Shown here piece after piece: positions 34,032-45,841 of a DNA stretch of 64,000 bases. The DNA is from Linanthus parryae (lineage: Eukaryota; Streptophyta; Magnoliopsida; Ericales; Polemoniaceae): positions 76,196,435 through 76,260,434 of the forward strand of contig JALGPY010000006.1 in the NCBI GenBank assembly GCA_023055425.1, in the 5' to 3' direction. The notes under the pieces are model-generated. The model was not told where the DNA came from, did not search any database, and saw nothing but the letters and a program-made list of their open reading frames with translations. The stretch's first letter is position 1, and each line of letters starts with the position of its first letter. Made by a program: the position numbers and the translations under genes.

Positions 34032-34382
34032 ATGGTTTTAGAGGAGATGTCGAAGACAAAGGCACTCAGCAAGGTGTATGCAAAAAGGTTGACAGCCGAA
34101 GCCAAGAAGCTAGCAAAAGAAAAGGCCCCTGTGACTGCTGCTGGCTCCGAAGGTTCCAAGAAGCCAAGAGACATTGAAGCAGCCTTGGAGCGTTTCATGA
34201 GAGATCGTCCAAGTGGGGAGCAATGGAAACAGAAAGTGCAGGAAGAAGAAAGGAGAATGGAGGAGATTGCTGCCATGTACAAAGCAAAGTCTCAAGGTTT
34301 CATCTTGGTGAATGGGAAGCCTGTGGATCCAAATGAAGAGGCCCTATTCAAGTTCCTCGAGAAAAGTCTGGTTCAAAAATGA
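34032..34382 (+). CDS. Intact 116-codon ORF inside LINE-2 3' region; probable captured host sequence, unknown protein
   Basis: ATG at 34032 (second ATG at 34047) to TGA at 34380-34382, no interruptions. The product is highly charged and probably helical: KALSKVYAKRLTAEAKKLAK, then RDIEAALERFMRDRPSGEQW, EEERRMEEIAAMYKAKSQGF and a C-terminal FILVNGKPVDPNEEALFKFL. It begins 2 bp after the ORF2 stop in a different frame, and precedes the native LINE 3' end. Its base use (GAAG/AAGG-rich) contrasts with the T-rich LINE around it. LINE-3 of the same family shows an unrelated sequence at this place (60340-60020). I do not recognise the family. Template switching onto a host mRNA during reverse transcription is the likeliest origin; a lineage-specific third ORF is the alternative. 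Confidence 0.6.
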   Translation: MVLEEMSKTKALSKVYAKRLTAEAKKLAKEKAPVTAAGSEGSKKPRDIEAALERFMRDRPSGEQWKQKVQEEERRMEEIAAMYKAKSQGFILVNGKPVDPNEEALFKFLEKSLVQK

Positions 34383-34631
34383 AAGGGAAATCAGTTTAAG
34401 TTTCTTAGTTTCTTTGTCTATCAATCTTTGAACACCTCCTACTTTGAGTCTTTTGTGTTATCTTTTGATTTCGCATGAACATTGGGTTACTTCCCCCTCA
34501 GTCTAGTTTGTTCTCTTGTTAGTGTCCGTGTGGTTGTATTTGGTCATCTTTCTAGCGTCCATGTGGTTGTACTTGGTTCTATTAGCTAATGAAGTTCTCT
34601 TGATTCCCCGCAAAAAAAATAATGTATCATG

Positions 34632-35089
34632 CAAATTATACACCAGGTCCTGCATGAACATTGAAGGTAACACACTGCATTATATCCCATCACACTTCTA
34701 AAAGGAAGTAATAACATCTCTATACTAAGACTTCATGCTTGTTCAAAGCCCTCATGTCTTAGACCATAACTAGTTACAATGGGTCCATCAACACTTCAAA
34801 ACCAGAGCAACATATATATCTTGAGACATCTTAACTTGTATAAGTTCAAAAAAGGAGTACAAATTGCAATAGCGTTTCAATATTCACAGAAAACAAGTCA
34901 AATGTGAGAATACATTGATTCATTCGCGAAATAAAATCATTATAAGGTCTGCAATGCAGAATTACATGAACTCCCACTAATCAAACACATTAAAATAATT
35001 TATTATGGTCATACGTTCAAAACGTAGCAAACTATGCCTAAAAAAAATGTAGCAAATTGTGCCTGTCTAAATTCTTTTCTAACTGGATC
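34632..35089. other. Intergenic DNA, no feature
   Basis: AT-rich, no ORF or element end recognised. It continues the target sequence interrupted by LINE-2. Confidence 0.5.
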
Positions 35090-35700
35090 ATCTAACATTT
35101 CCATTTTCAATCCATTCTTTAATCTTGAAATATTATATGTCTATAAACCTAAACTCCCTTAAATTTTTGTTGTTATAGAAGAAAATTGCAGCCATATTCT
35201 CGCAATGCATCTTTAAAGGCTTATAGATGGAGGTGAAAATATTGAACCATGCGATAAAATTAATTATCCATATTGCATGTGCCTCACCACCAATGCATGC
35301 CACAATCTCTGCATGCATAGCAGAAGATGCTATGAGAGACTACTTCAAGCTTTTCCTGGATACCGCTCCATCTGCTAGCATGAATATTTACCTCGTGAGA
35401 TTTTCTATCATAAAACAACTATTAAAATTATCATCGGTGTAGTGGTAATATCAAGAGCATCAACATTCTTATAAGCAAGAATCTTATCCTATGTTTATGA
35501 AAATACTTTAGAACATTATTTGCCCCCACCCAATGAGCATGATCTAAATTTAACAATTTCCAACACACTAGTGGCATAAGCAATATCAGGTTGAGTGTAA
35601 ACAAAAAACACATAAGGTTACCCACAACATTTGTATAAGGGACATTTTCCATAGTTTGTCTGTGAACATCATCTAGTGGACATTGGGTATCACTGAGTTT
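35090..35700 (-). pseudogene. Copia RNase H fragment (second lineage)
   Basis: Minus strand. 35652-35431 begins NVPYTNVVGNLMCFLFT, matching copia VPYA.AVGSLMY; then HWVGANNVLKYFHKHRI matches HW.AVKWILRYLRGT. 35340-35133 reads MHAEIVACIGGEAHAIWI, then PLKMHCENMAAIFFYNNK, matching the ST.EAEFVA and CDN.SA blocks of RNase H. It has stops and frameshifts. It abuts the left LTR of the Athila-like element, which may have inserted into it. Confidence 0.85.
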
Positions 35701-37067
35701 ATCCTGTTAATAATCGGCACAACACCATGTCTATATTATGTATATCAAATCTTTGTGAGGACACGATCAATGTAAGCTCTTTGAGACAACCACCAAATCT
35801 TTGAAACAATCTCCGCAAGTGTACGACTATCCTTCTAGTAATAATGTGATAAAGAGGGTTGTCGAATCTCATATGAATTTTCGTGAATTAATTAGGATGA
35901 TTAACTTTATGTGGTCTAACAATTGAGAAAATTTTCTAAACTAAATAATTGAAAAGACAAAACATGTAATTCAACATTTTGAGATTTAGTATAGAGAAAA
36001 CAACCGTGACACTTCGTTTGGGGATTGATAGGATCTTCTTATTGACAATGTTCTATGATTTGTAAAACGAAGTTTACTTTCATAATTGAGCAATACTAAC
36101 TCACCGAGTTACCAAGTGAGAATCCTATGTCTAGGTTAAATTAAAAATGAGTTACCAAGTTCTAGTTATCCCTAAACATGCATTAACGATAATTCTACTC
36201 TAACGATCTCAATTCTTGCTTCCACTAAGAACACGTGCTTGTTTGCTTTTCCGGTTTAGCAATTACTGAGTGAAAAGTAATTACAAACTAAGTTCTAGCT
36301 AACAAGACGTGTCCAATTAACTAGATAGGATGAAGATCACAAAACAATCATAGCAAACGCAAAATCATCAATTAGGGTTTATCAAAACATGAATCTCAAT
36401 TCATAAAAATATAATCAATGTGAAAACCCTAACCCCAAACTCGGGTCCAGATCTAATAAGTTTAGCTACGCACATTCATGATCACAGATACAAGAGTTTA
36501 AGTGATCATGTATAAAAAGACAATGAAAAGGTAAGAGTAGAGGATCAAACAGTTGAATCCTCGCTTCCACGACAAACTCTAGCTCCAAGTTGCTCCTAAA
36601 ACCTTCTTCTCTGCGTATCTCCTCTGAAAATACGACCTAATATGTCTTATGTACGTTCCCTCAGAGTTCCGGGTTAATTAGGAAAGTTTTAGGCACTGTT
36701 TCCTTATTTTTGGTCGGCCTCCCCAGTGTCTTCGTACGAATAGAAATTATCTTCGTGCGAAGTACTTCGTGCGAAGACATTTTTGTCTTCGTAGGAAGAT
36801 CTTCCTACTTTGCGACATCAAGCTATTCTGGGAAAACTTTCTTCTTTCCTGAAAATTTGGTCTTCCTACAAAGACATCCTAAAGCTCCCGATTTCCTTAG
36901 TTGCTTTTACATCTTTTTTATTTTATTCTATTCCGAAGCTTGTTTCTTCTGTCCAATTGATTCCCGCATACGTAATTCCTATCATACAACAAAGCGAACA
37001 CTACCACGAAGATCAGATGTGATAAATCATTCAAATCAACTCAAAACTAATAATAAATGCCCGGATT

Positions 37068-40000
37068 CACTACAGGAATTATTTCTTAAAACGACGGGTA
37101 TAAAATGTCGTTTTTAGGAAAAAACCCGTCGTTTTTAATAAATACGACGGACAACACACCCGTCGTATCGAAAGGCGTGGTTTATTAAATGAAAGCTAAT
37201 TTCCCGTCGTTCATTTAAATACGACGGTCAATATTCTAACGTCGTTTTTAATGCTTAAAATGACGGTAAAAAGTGACTGTCGTATTTAAATTTCATAAGT
37301 ATAGCGGTCAAACCTCTACCGCCGTATATTATTTTCTTAAAAACAACGACTACTGGAACCTGTCATATTCTCTCATAAACGACGGTAAAATTGATATTCT
37401 TCTCGTGAGAATAAATGCACATACCATAGTCTAGACCAGTGGTAATCACATTTTCGATTTCACAAGCAGTCATAGCCAATATTCCACATATCATTCCTCC
37501 AATATCACACAACCAATCAATATACAAAATGTTAACATTCAACAATACTCAAATTTTTCCACGTTCATCAATCTTTTCTACAATATTTCTAGCTAGGGCC
37601 TTGATATCATATATTCAGCAAGTTATACCCTTACATATAGAGAACCGAGATCATACCGTACTTGTGAACCTACTAACCTACTACCAAAAAAAGAAAGTTC
37701 TCCCTCAATACATATGGAAATGCAGTTAGCTAAGTCTGACATGTATGTGCCCGTCCTTCAACTATTTTGATGCCCCTTTGCATGTTTCCCTTGGTATATT
37801 CTTAAAGCTGTAAGAAAAGACAACAAAGGAAAAAAATCAAAATAATGCCTAAGACCATTTCGCAAAATATAAAACATCAATCTATGTGAAATTACCAATT
37901 AGATTAGGTAACATCACATTTGGGGCACAACAAGTAATTGTCCATAATGATCCAACAAAAGACATCAATTCAAACATTAGCAACTTCCTAGACCTGGGCA
38001 CTCGACTGCTATTATCCGTTTAACCAGCACACAATCTCAGAAAAGAAAACAACCAATCTATGTTGCTGCAACAACATTATTCACTCATCAAGAAAACTTT
38101 GGTGCTGATAAGACGAGGAGAAATCTTCATGGATTTAGAGTATCTCGAACAAATTTGTTGAAAGAGAAAAAAATGAACTAAATACGCAAACTGAACAGAA
38201 GTATAGAACCCACAATACATAACTAACTAAGAATGATAATAAGAAAACATAATATACAAGAAGTACCAGACTTACAAGAGAAGAGTTGACCCTTATCATG
38301 AAGCATATTCACCCATAGATGGTACGGAGGTTTACTCCGAGAAGCATAAGTAACACCTCTCCGTATCATAGCCACCAAGTGGATTGTATAGCAACAAAAC
38401 ATGAGAATTCCTTGAACTTAGTCGAACTCGAATACTAGTTGTCATATCAACAGTGAACACAGCTAAAAACACAAATCCTTAATATCACGACATAAAGTAC
38501 TGTACTAACATTTCTAATTACCTACTTAGGACCGAAAAGGACCCACACGAATGTTTCTTGTTGCATATAGTAAACAAGGAAGACTTTATTCCTCCTTGAC
38601 AATAACATTTTTTTTATAAGTCCTTAAAAATAACATTTATTCTTTCAGACTCTTGATTTCATACAAATCAGAAGAATTTTATTCTTATATAGGTAATATC
38701 GTCATTTATTTTGAGGCATTTTTATGGAGACGACTTACCCAGGTTCTTACCACACAAAAGCAATGGTAGTCCTTCGGTTAAGAAAGTATGTATGCACAAT
38801 AGAAACTCTTGCATTCCAGTTACTTCACGCATTCACGCATTGTTACAGCATTAATGTTCTCATATGGAAAGCATGTGATCACTCCAACTCTTGCTAAATA
38901 ATTATATACCATCTTTTCTAGTTGAAAAGCTAAATAATAAAGACCGGAATTTTCCCACTTCGATAAGATGAAAGAGGGAAATCATTTAGTTTTCCATTCT
39001 CAGTTGCTCTCATCAGTATGCAAGTCACACATCATATCTAATACGCACAAGATGTTTCTATTTTCCATTGGAGGTTGATTAAGAAAAATTATAACTTGGA
39101 GTTCTATTTTCATTTTAGGACATGTAAACATAACTTCAGTGGAACATAATAAGGGTTTGATTTATGATGTATTCGTTCAATCTACTTGAATAAAACATCA
39201 CATGCTCAAAATTATATGACATAATAGCTAGTCCTCCATATCATACCAGGCTCTCTTGAGAAACATTCCCCTTCAAAAGAATCTCGTACATCTTGATGAA
39301 ATGTTATCTGAAAGCTAGATACGAGAAACAAGAAAATTAATGTATTTCATAAACAAATGTGAAAATAAAAATAAGCAACTAAAAAACAATACAAACTCCA
39401 TCAGTGAAATTCAAAGTTGTTAAGATTAAGTGATAAAACAGTGGAGAGGCAATACAAGACAAAAAAAGGTTTAACATATGAGATATGAACAGGTTACTTA
39501 CTGTGCATATAAATATTGACTATTCTTGTGTACAGTTTGCACTGCCGCAAGACAATGGTAACCAATTTTATCGGTGTCACCTCAGTATTGAGGGGTCGGT
39601 AGTGCTGATGGTTGGGCCTGAGAGCATGATGGCCAGGCGGACAAGGAATCTGACACATCGTACAGAGGGAGGAACACATGCGTTTTGAAAGGGTGCGAGA
39701 AAGATGGGTTGTATCGTGTATGTAGCCATGTGTAGCGTTTTGCGCAGGGGTCTTCTACGTATTTCATGGATGAGATGATTATAAGGGCCCCCTGAGTTTG
39801 CACACTAGTAAAACTTGAAACCATATCCCAGCAGACGTAAATCATCTAAGAACTTGTAATGCCCAAGTTCTGAATCTCACTTAAATATCTTACATGAGGT
39901 GGAGCTATGTTTGGGACATTTGTAAAACTTGAAACCATATCCCAACGGATCGCACCCATGTTACTATATGAAATTGTTGTGCTTGCCACTTTAGTGACAT

Positions 40001-40866
40001 CCAAACGTACTGAAAATTCTAACTCAACTCCTCAGCTCAGGGCATTACATTGATATATTGACAATACAAGGTAACACACAAAATTAGGAAAAAACACCCC
40101 CTCCAAATTAGGCAAAACCTTTCAGCATATCACCGTTCAATATGTGAATCAACAGTTAAAAATATCAAGATCGGAGGAGATATTGCAGAAATGAAGGTTA
40201 ATATCAAAAAATTATCGAATAAGCTATAAGAGGGCAAAAAATTAGATCGAAGGTACCTTCTAGTACGTCCTCTCATCGAATTTCCAATTGACGTAGAGTC
40301 TGATGCTCGTAATCACCAATTTGCGCGCACATTAGATATCATATGGTCTCACCAACAGTCGATAATCACAGAGACTGAGATGTTTACCAAGATTTGATCG
40401 AAGACGAGAGGAGGAGATGACTTTCCAGATACTGCCTCCGTCTTTGACCTAGGTAGGAGATGAGATTCATGACGTCTTCGACGATGGGAGAAGAAGCGTC
40501 GGAGATGAGAAGGGGATCAACAGATCGATGGAGAAGGTGGGAAATCGTCAGTTGGTGACCTAGTAGTGGGGAGAGATGAGAAGGCGAAGAATAAACTGGT
40601 AGTGGGTGCGTACACTAGGGATTAGTGAAACAAATGGATGGATTCGGGGCGGGAGTGTCAAAATTTTGGGACGGGAATGTTACTAATTTCTTAGAAGGTA
40701 AAGTACCTGTTGTAATTAAAGAGTATATGATGGTAAGGAAGCTTAACCGTGGTTAAATTCTATTAAGTACGACGGAAAGAAAACTAAGCAATAAAGCGTC
40801 GTATTTAATAATAATACTACGGGTATTTCTTCTGTACCGTCGTTTTAGGCGCTATTTCCTGTAGTG
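37068..40866. mobile_element. CACTA element 1, 3799 bp, non-autonomous
   Basis: Ends CACTACAGGAATTATTTCTT and, in reverse complement, CACTACAGGAAATAGCGCC. Target duplication ATT at 37065-37067 and 40867-40869. The subterminal zones (37085-37395, 40740-40850) are packed with ACGACGG/CCGTCG motifs. The other LTR has the uninterrupted site GGATTGTACG (47124-47132), which proves the ends. No transposase ORF is visible inside. 40230-40600 looks like a minus-strand gene leader, CT-rich when read in reverse. Confidence 0.95.
40230..40640 (-). other. Gene-leader-like segment inside CACTA-1
   Basis: On the minus strand this is CT- and TC-rich with several short ATG frames, like a 5' UTR and first exon. 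No frame gives a recognisable protein. It may be the remnant of the element's own transcript or captured host DNA. Confidence 0.3.
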
Positions 40867-41007
40867 ATTGTACGTTTAAGCTCAAAACATCCGAAAACAC
40901 ATTTTCTCTTCAAATAAGTCTGGAATTCATCACTTTGCACCAAAACACAAACAAATAACATTTTAAAATGAAGGTAGGATAAATCTTATTAAGGAGTTAT
41001 CAAATAC

Positions 41008-41018
41008 CCCCACACTTG
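41008..41018 (-). other. Polypurine tract of the Athila-like element
   Basis: Minus strand AAGTGTGGGGG, six bases from the 3' LTR start (TGATAACTCC at 41002). A second GTGTGGGGG word lies at about 42773-42765. Confidence 0.6.
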
Positions 41019-41200
41019 CCATTTGCGCGTCCCGAGCAAAGTCTCATCTACTGCATCTAACTGTCTAATAGCCACCAAGACTCAAACGACTCTAACATGA
41101 CTCACGGCACTCTAATGCAACAATATGATGCAATGCAGATCTATACTCGTTCTTAAAACAAGTATTTAACACAAATACCAAATTTCTCTCTTTTTGGCAT

Positions 41201-41862
41201 GAACAAACAATCTCCCTCTTATAACTGAAAATCATCAAGCTTTCACGAATTCTTTTAAACACGGAGAAAGAATTTGAAATAAAATTGATTCTATGCAAAA
41301 TCTCACTAAGGTGTCTTATTCCACCAATTCAAACCAAGACACAAGCACGTCATAAGCTTCATTGGGTCTAATTCAGATCAAATCTCATTTGAGTCTTTCA
41401 TCGCCGAATCATTTGAGGTTTTCAGACCCTCTTAGCCTTTATTGCGTTTGAATGCAAATTGTCCCGGTAAAGGGAGTCACAGCTCCTATGAAATAAGGCT
41501 AGACTTTAGATTGTCTGTTCATAGGAGTCACAACTCCTATGAACAGGGAATCTCGCTCTTATAAACTGAAAATCATCATGCTTTCACGAATCCTTTTTGA
41601 AATTCACATACACGGAGAAAGAATTTGAAATAAAATTGATTCTATGCAAAAGCTCACTAAGGCCTCTTCTTCCACCAATTCAAACCAAGACACAAGCACG
41701 TCCTAAGCTTCATTGGGTCTAATTCAGATCAAATCTCATTTGAGTCTTTCTTCGCCCAATCATTTGATGTTTTCAGACCCTCTTAGCCTTTATTGCGTTT
41801 GAACGCAAACTGTCCCGGTAAAGGGAGTCACAGCTCCAATGAAATAAGGCTAGACTTTAGTT
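41201..41862. repeat. Tandem duplication, period 340 bp, in the element's 3' non-coding region
   Basis: Unit 1 starts at 41201 and unit 2 at 41541. Shared words include CACGGAGAAAGAATTTGAAA, CCACCAATTCAAACCAAGAC and GACCCTCTTAGCCTTTATTG. The copies differ by a few percent by eye, so the duplication is younger than the LTR pair. Confidence 0.9.
41515..41546. repeat. Perfect 14-bp hairpin with CACA loop at the duplication junction
   Basis: CTGTTCATAGGAGT (41515-41528), CACA, ACTCCTATGAACAG (41533-41546). The arms are perfectly complementary. It lies at the end of repeat unit 1, overlaps the start of unit 2, and has no full counterpart after unit 2. Confidence 0.85.
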
Positions 41863-41879
41863 TTCCTCTCTAAGATCTA

Positions 41880-43440
41880 CTTGGATGGAATTCAGATTTT
41901 TCGTGTGAACGGAAGCACATTAGATTGTTTCTCTTTGAAGCATAATTTTGTCTTTCTCTTCCTTTTTATTTCTTTAGATTTTCTCATTTTCTTTTATTTC
42001 CTCCTCTGTTTTTGCAAACGTGCAATAGAACATAAAGATCGTGGGCTATTTCGGTTAAATCTTGTGACCACCGCAAGGGATGGTGGTGTACGCCCCTCAA
42101 CTCCACTTAGGCCGAGGCAACCGTACCACGTAAAACCAACTTAACACGAAGGTCCGCTCCAGATCAACAAGAGACCACAAGTTTCCACTTGAAAACAGAA
42201 TATTCAGCTACAATAAAACTCAAACTAATTAGCACACTATAGGAAACTTAGGTATACTCTACATGCCATTCTTTCACAACTTCCATAAATTCCCGGGGCA
42301 TCCTTCCGTGAAACCTGTACACAAAATATTAAAGAATAAAATATTTCTTACTACGACACTTTCTATTCAAAATGATTCATTCTTTTTTATAAACATTCAA
42401 AAGGATTCATTCACCAAGCTCTCTTCAGTTTCAAGATCCTTAATTGCATTTTTCTCAAATTTTCATTTTTTTTTTTTTTACTTTTTATGAATTTTATATT
42501 TTCTCATTTTTTTGTATTTGCGTAATATCCTGACTCCACATGCAAGGCTTTGACATTCAGAAAAATTTGACTCTACACAACTTAACTCATTGGTGGGTCA
42601 ACTCAATTATGTAAAAGTGCAAACAATATTTGAACTACACTACACAATACAACAATATAAGTAAAAACATAACATAAACCACAACACTTACTCACAATAC
42701 AACCTAAACAAACTACATGTAACTGGCTATGCAAGACACAATTCAGCTAGTAGACAGATAAACCACCCCCACACTGAATGCTTTGTTGTCCTCAAAGAAT
42801 TTAGAGATTATGCAAAAGACTCGGCATTCAATGCAGCAGGCCAGTAGATGAGATGAAGAATGACATATATATTAAAATAGATACATACTCCAACAAAAAG
42901 GAAAGACATACTCACACCACCTCAAGGGTGGGGAAGAATTATGCACAAGCAGTCCACAAGCATAGCCGTGGCGCCACTGTACTCCCAATGGTCAGTGTGT
43001 ACTCGCACACCAGGGTCAAATCTCTCCTCTGCTTAAAATCCATTTCTGAAGAATCCCCAACACGCCAATGCGGGCCCCTGTGAAGGTCATGTGTGTCATG
43101 GCACGCCGGGGTAGGTTCTATCATAACCTGCTCATGTATGTCACTAGGAAACCATCATTAGCCCATCTCTCTCTCATCTCTCCAAATAAATAAATAAAAA
43201 CACAACATAACTGTATTAACAACACACTCCCTAAATTAACGCAATAAATAGGTTGAGTTGCCTCTCAACTAGCGCCTTGTAATTTAAGGTCGACGACCCG
43301 ACCCAATTACCTCCAAAGATGTTAAAGAGGTCTAGCACGACGTGTCTCCTCATTTAGTTTCTTGCTCTTGATCTTTTGCACCACATCATGTGCACTCACC
43401 ACATTTGAATCCTTCTCGGAATCGGGTTGATCGGGTTGCA
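41880..43440 (-). other. Non-coding 3' region of the Athila-like element
   Basis: No credible ORF. Includes a segment near 42080-42130 and a CCCCCACACTGAATGCTTTG block near 42764, both of a type common in Athila-like non-coding regions. This is where RT, RNase H and integrase would have been upstream; they are absent. Confidence 0.55.
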
Positions 43441-43449
43441 AAATTGTAG

Positions 43450-44014
43450 ACAACCCACGAGTAGGATCCACTCATTTCTCTCTAAATTTGATCATCGCAA
43501 ATTTATTCGTCCCGTTGCCCGAAGCAATTTCCTTGAACACAAGTGATGAATCTAGAGCCTTGACAGTAAGCTCCTCAGTCTATAAATCCACATTTGCGCG
43601 CATTATCTTCAAAAGCAGTCTTTCAAACATAAGTGGAACATCGCGATCATTCTTGATGTCCACAATCACAAAGTCAACTGGAAAGATAAATGAACCTACT
43701 TTGAAAAGCAAGTTATCAATCCCCCCATTTTCAGTCACAATAGAGTTGTTTGCCAATTGCAGACCCATTTTCGCTGGGATTGGCGCACCAATGCCCAACC
43801 TCTGAAATAAGGACAATGGCATGAGATTAATATTCACGCCTAGGTCACAAAGACCATGTGTATGATATCCACTCCCAAGAGTGCAACATAAAATGACACT
43901 GCATGGATCTCTCATCTTGGGAATGTCTCTCTGTATCATAATACTACATGTATCTGTCAGATTCACAGTGGCAAAAGGGTCTATGCTCTTCTTGTCCCAT
44001 AAGATCTCCTTCAA
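43450..44014 (-). pseudogene. Gypsy aspartic protease domain
   Basis: Minus strand, 144 open codons at 44014-43580; the frame after the TAG near 43578 continues with TEELTVKALDSSLVFKEI to about 43470. Hallmarks: SIMIQRDIPKMRDPCSVIL, then HGLCDLGVNINLMPLSLFQR, matching the Athila-type CDLGASINLMPLS protease site with Asp kept, then GSFIFPVDFVIVDIKNDRDV and the flap-like FERLLL block. It would process the gag polyprotein. It lies in another frame from the gag parts; a frameshift or deletion separates them. Confidence 0.85.
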
Positions 44015-44109
44015 GAAATTCTTGTAATTGGGAATCTGAGTGCCGCCTGATATGGCACATCTGACATTAAATTAGCCGAATTTAGAGTGTTCTTGGGCCC
44101 TTCTTTCTT

Positions 44110-45670
44110 TTCAACCGTTTCCTTTAATTAGGGACTCACGTCCTTGGGCACTTCTTCACCCAATTCCTTATCAGTAGCCTTAGTATATTTAGTTCTAGCA
44201 TGGCTAGGATATGGAGGATCCTGAGTCGTCACACCACTGCGAGTAGTAATTTCCTTGAGCTGCTCAGTAGGAATTATAGAATTAGCAGGAAGCATACCCG
44301 GTGGATATCTAGTAAGCTGAGATGCCATCTGACCCATCTGCACCTCATGACTGCGCACCATGGCTTCTATGGCTACCATCCTGCTATCCAATTTATCAAG
44401 CTTCTCATCCATTCACTCCTGCTGGTTGACAATTCTCACCAATGTAGTTTGCATGCCCAAAATTTGCTGATGTAGAGTTGGCTGAGCTGAATAGGGAGGA
44501 TTGGACTGTTGAGCATACTTGTTAGGCTGATTACGATTATTGTTCTGATGAGAATAACACCCACTTGTTAATGTCTAGGAGGTCCCATGTAACTCACATA
44601 TTCAATGCCACAACCACATCCATGGTTCTCATATGAAAGCTGCTCCCCTATGGACTTTAGTTGTGCAGTTGTTATCCTGTTTGTAGTCATCATTGCTAAT
44701 TGCTTCTCCAATGATTCCATCCTGGTAATAACGCCTGAATCCCAACTCAATCTTGATGCTCTATGAGTATCAGACCTCGTACTCTCTCTTTTAGCCACAT
44801 TATTCAGCAGATCTTGAGCTCTTTATTCTCCCATGCCCATAAAATTACCTCCAGCTAACATACATTTGCAGTTAAATCATACAGAGCATTATAAAAGTAG
44901 TGGAATATTTTGTACCATCTCTCCCCATGATTCGGGCATCTGCGCAGAAGTTTGTTGAATTTACTCCATGTATCTCCTTGAGAATCATCCTCTTGCTGAG
45001 TAAAATTCATGATATCTTCCATCAACTGAGCAACTTTGGATGGCGGTAGATACTTTCTCAGAAATTCTTTGCAACATCCATCCCATGAAGTAATTGATCC
45101 AGTTGGTAGTTCCATGAGCCATGTCTTAGGTTTTCCAGATAAAGAGAAAGGAAGCATCATCAACTTCACTGTTTCATCAGGAACTTGCTCATTATGCAAT
45201 TTTGAGGTAATTTTATCAAAGTTAAGCAAGTGGGCATTCAGATCATCTCCCGGAGCTCCTCTAAATAGGCACTCAGTACGCACCATATCAATCATCTGCT
45301 GGCGCAACTCAAAGTGAGCAGCATTAGTTTGTTGTCTCACAATGGTGTGCATGTAATCTGCTGTAGTGGATCTGTACTAATCAACCATATGATGCTCCTC
45401 CTGCACCACATTATTCCTTTGGACCACAATTTGATCAACCCCATTATTGCCTCCATTTGGTGGTGGTGGTGGTGGGATTGGAGGGTTAGCAGCTGTCTGC
45501 GCTATAGCTAACTGAGCTTTGAGCAACTCAGCTTCCCTCAATGCATTAGTAGCTCTGGCCTCTGCATCTTCTGCAGCCTTGCGGGCTCGCTCCAACTCGG
45601 TTCCCTGTTGGTCGCCCATAAGAGCTGATTTCCTCGAGTCTCTATGCAAAAAGTGTCTCTGGATTATCAA
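44110..45670 (-). pseudogene. Gypsy gag (Athila-like), broken
   Basis: Minus strand. 45670-45377 encodes an N-terminal coiled-coil and polyproline segment (ELERARKAAEDAEARATNAL). A single in-frame stop is followed by the capsid-like core at 45352-44855: LMMLPFSLSGKPKTWLMELP, GSITSWDGCCKEFLRKYLPP and TWSKFNKLLRRCPNHG, the retrotransposon gag domain. 44798-44568 covers a degenerate Cys-rich segment. 44412-44128 holds a coiled coil (DKLDSRMVAIEAMVRSHEVQ) and the ITTRSG word seen before Athila-type proteases. The three parts are in different frames. Confidence 0.88.
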
Positions 45671-45816
45671 GCTGTGGGTACAAGGCCTTGTTTTGAGAAC
45701 GCGTCATGCCAAGATAATCACCTGAAAGCACAGACATAACTAGAGCGCAGGTGAGTAATAGATATAAAAAGAAAGTAAAATCCCTAAAGCTAATAACTCT
45801 AACTAATTAAACCGAA

Positions 45817-45835
45817 GTCCCCAGCGACGGCGCCA
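45817..45835 (-). other. Primer-binding site, tRNA-Asp type
   Basis: Minus strand TGGCGCCGTCGCTGGGGAC. This is two or three bases from the TGGCGCCGTTGCCGGGGA form common in Athila-like elements, and sits 6 bp from the 5' LTR end at 45842. Confidence 0.85.
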
Positions 45836-45841
45836 AAAACT

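Larger units (their letters stand above)
27943..34617 (+). mobile_element. L1-type LINE (LINE-2), full length, with foreign-looking ORF near 3' end
   Basis: About 6.7 kb between 14-bp target duplications AATAATGTATCATG (27929-27942 and 34618-34631), with a short A tail at 34612-34619. It contains a 5' UTR, ORF1 (28288-30405), ORF2 (30402-34029), an unrelated ORF (34032-34382) and a 3' UTR ending CTAATGAAGTTCTCTT plus A tail. The same 16-bp word ends LINE-3 (59854-59839, minus strand), so this is the native LINE terminus. ORF1 and ORF2 have a few frameshifts only. Confidence 0.93.
35802..41002 (-). repeat. Athila-like 3' LTR, interrupted by CACTA-1
   Basis: Matches 45842-47262 on both sides of the insertion: 35802-37067 and 40867-41002. 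By eye the two LTRs differ at many positions, including small indels, so the element is old. Confidence 0.88.
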
